DNA from: Vibrio hepatarius
GTDB lineage: Bacteria; Pseudomonadota; Gammaproteobacteria; Enterobacterales; Vibrionaceae
Assembly (NCBI RefSeq): GCF_018860525.1
Contig: NZ_JAHKPM010000032.1
Span: forward strand, 124,001-188,000
DNA length: 64,000 nucleotides
Direction: 5' to 3'
The notes below the pieces were generated by a model that was not told the origin of the DNA, searched no databases, and saw nothing but the letters and a program-made list of their open reading frames with translations. Shown in pieces: positions 62,891-64,000 of the stretch. Made by a program: the position numbers and the translations under genes. Within the stretch, counting starts at the first letter, position 1, and each line of letters begins with the position of its first letter.

Positions 62891-64000
62891 TTAGCAGCCA
62901 GGACCGCAATCGAGGCAGTGCCTGATCATCTCTGGGCCTAAATGCAATTTGGCATTCAGATCACGTAGCGCGGTCCTTACTCCCTCTTCTATCACTGGGT
63001 GATAAAAGGGCATATCAAGCATTTCGGATATTGTCATCTTGTTTTGGTGTGCCCAAGCGAGTAGGTGGGCTAAATGTTCTGCGTTTGGTCCTATCATCTC
63101 AGCTCCGAGGAAGCGACCAGTCCCTTGCTCACCGTAAATATGCAAAAGCCCTTGATTGCGTAGTATGACTCGAGAGCGACCTTGATTCTCAAAAGAGACT
63201 TCACCTGTCGCAAAGCAGCCACAATTTCCTAATCGTACTTCAAGCTGCTTGAAGCTTTCGCCTACCATAGCTATTTGTGGGTCCGAGAATACGGCAGAAA
63301 TAGATGAGCGGCGAAGTCCAGCGCGGATATCGGGATATCGCCCTGCGTTATCACCCGCGATACGACCTTGATCTGCGGCTTCATGAAGTAAAGGAATTTG
63401 GTTGCTTGCATCACCTGCAATAAATATATTACCTACAGATGTTTGTAGCGTGTAATGATCCGCCGTTGGCACTCCACGATCGTCTAACTTAACGGATGTA
63501 TTTTCTAGCCCTAGCTTGTCTACATTAGGTCTACGACCTGTTGCGGCAAGAACGTAGTCAACAATGAATGTCTCTAGCTCACCACCATGGTTGATAAATT
63601 GTATTTCAACTTTATCTTCACCTGAACCATCAGAGGCTGAAATACGCTTCATTTGTTCCACTTTGACGTTGGCATCGAGATAAAACTCTTGTTTGAAGGT
63701 TTTATCTGCATAGCTCATCACTTCAGGGTCTGTGAGAGGACCGACTTGACCTCCAAGGCCGAATAGCTTGACTTCTACACCAAGACGATGCAACGCCTGA
63801 CCTAGCTCTAGTCCAATTACTCCAGGGCCAAATACAGCAACTGACTTTGGTAGGTCATCCCATTCAAAGACATCATCGTTAATGATCAGGCGATCTCCCA
63901 GTTCATCCCAAGCACTAGGGTAGGCAGGACGAGAGCCTGTAGCGACTATGGTGCGCTTGGCGATGACTTCTGTATGATCATCGATACGTAACTTGTTGTT
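62891..64000 (-). CDS. Dihydrolipoyl dehydrogenase-family oxidoreductase (5' part cut by window edge)
   Basis: The visible 369 C-terminal residues show the class I pyridine-nucleotide disulfide oxidoreductase layout: IVATGSRPAYPSA, the NAD(P) motif VFGPGVIGLELG, VLAATGRRPN, the FAD-binding IFIAGDAS, and the dimer-interface FYHPVIEEGVRTAL with the active His-x3-Glu-Glu. The N-terminal FAD motif and redox Cys pair lie beyond the edge. The C-terminus ends in an unusual CLDCGPGC tail. It is a stand-alone paralogue, not part of a dehydrogenase complex operon here. In Vibrio such a gene lies next to argH/DUF3624. Confidence 0.85.
   Translation of the reverse strand, partial: NNKLRIDDHTEVIAKRTIVATGSRPAYPSAWDELGDRLIINDDVFEWDDLPKSVAVFGPGVIGLELGQALHRLGVEVKLFGLGGQVGPLTDPEVMSYADKTFKQEFYLDANVKVEQMKRISASDGSGEDKVEIQFINHGGELETFIVDYVLAATGRRPNVDKLGLENTSVKLDDRGVPTADHYTLQTSVGNIFIAGDASNQIPLLHEAADQGRIAGDNAGRYPDIRAGLRRSSISAVFSDPQIAMVGESFKQLEVRLGNCGCFATGEVSFENQGRSRVILRNQGLLHIYGEQGTGRFLGAEMIGPNAEHLAHLLAWAHQNKMTISEMLDMPFYHPVIEEGVRTALRDLNAKLHLGPEMIRHCLDCGPGC

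Overview
The window reads as a piece of a Vibrio (Gammaproteobacteria) primary chromosome. The call rests on the gene set and order: groESL, glpX, zapB, metF-metL-metB/metJ, a short malic enzyme, rpmE, priA, cytR, ftsN, hslVU, frdABCD, epmA, yibN-secB-gpsA-cysE, aphA (a PadR-type regulator typical of Vibrio), ppc, argE/argCBGH with a fused argH(A), and a pyridine-nucleotide oxidoreductase cut by the right edge. No rRNA, tRNA, CRISPR array or intact mobile element was seen.

Region 1 (about 1-24150) is a surface-polysaccharide locus. On the minus strand yjbEFGH encodes an export/assembly system. Divergent from it run wza-wzb-wzc (outer-membrane channel, tyrosine phosphatase, tyrosine autokinase). 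A JUMPStart/ops element at 8821-8845 then precedes an RfaH-family antiterminator gene. After about 2 kb of decayed DNA holding a dead ISAs1/IS1358-like transposase comes a very AT-rich, serotype-type cassette (11401-18837): Wzx flippase, a nucleotidyltransferase-like protein, a ParB/sulfiredoxin-like protein, a GT2 glycosyltransferase, a Wzy-like polymerase, a hexapeptide acyltransferase and a GT4 glycosyltransferase. Base composition then returns to normal with a second GT4, UDP-glucose dehydrogenase, a UDP-glucuronate epimerase, a truncated second ugd (a recombination scar) and a WecA-type initiating transferase. Together these describe a Wzx/Wzy-dependent capsule or exopolysaccharide that probably contains uronic acid.

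Region 2 (about 24400-43900) is housekeeping. It holds the chaperonin operon, FBPase II, ZapB, the methionine regulon with clear MetJ operators, malic enzyme, L31, PriA, CytR, FtsN and the HslVU protease with a near-consensus sigma-32 promoter. It ends with a nitroreductase-family protein that closely resembles iodotyrosine deiodinase.

Region 3 (about 43970-64000) is central metabolism. Fumarate reductase and epmA diverge from an intergenic region with a strong CRP site and an FNR-like site. yibN-secB-gpsA-cysE, aphA, ppc and the arginine cluster follow; argH has its own pair of ArgR boxes in the canonical 18-3-18 layout. A DUF3624 protein and the truncated oxidoreductase end the window.

The observations most worth a second look are: the antiterminator gene sitting directly under its own ops site with about 2 kb of untranslated DNA before wzx; the nucleotidyltransferase plus ParB-like gene pair; the diverged ugd scar; the iodotyrosine-deiodinase-like flavoprotein; and a perfect hairpin predicted at the very 5' end of the groESL message.
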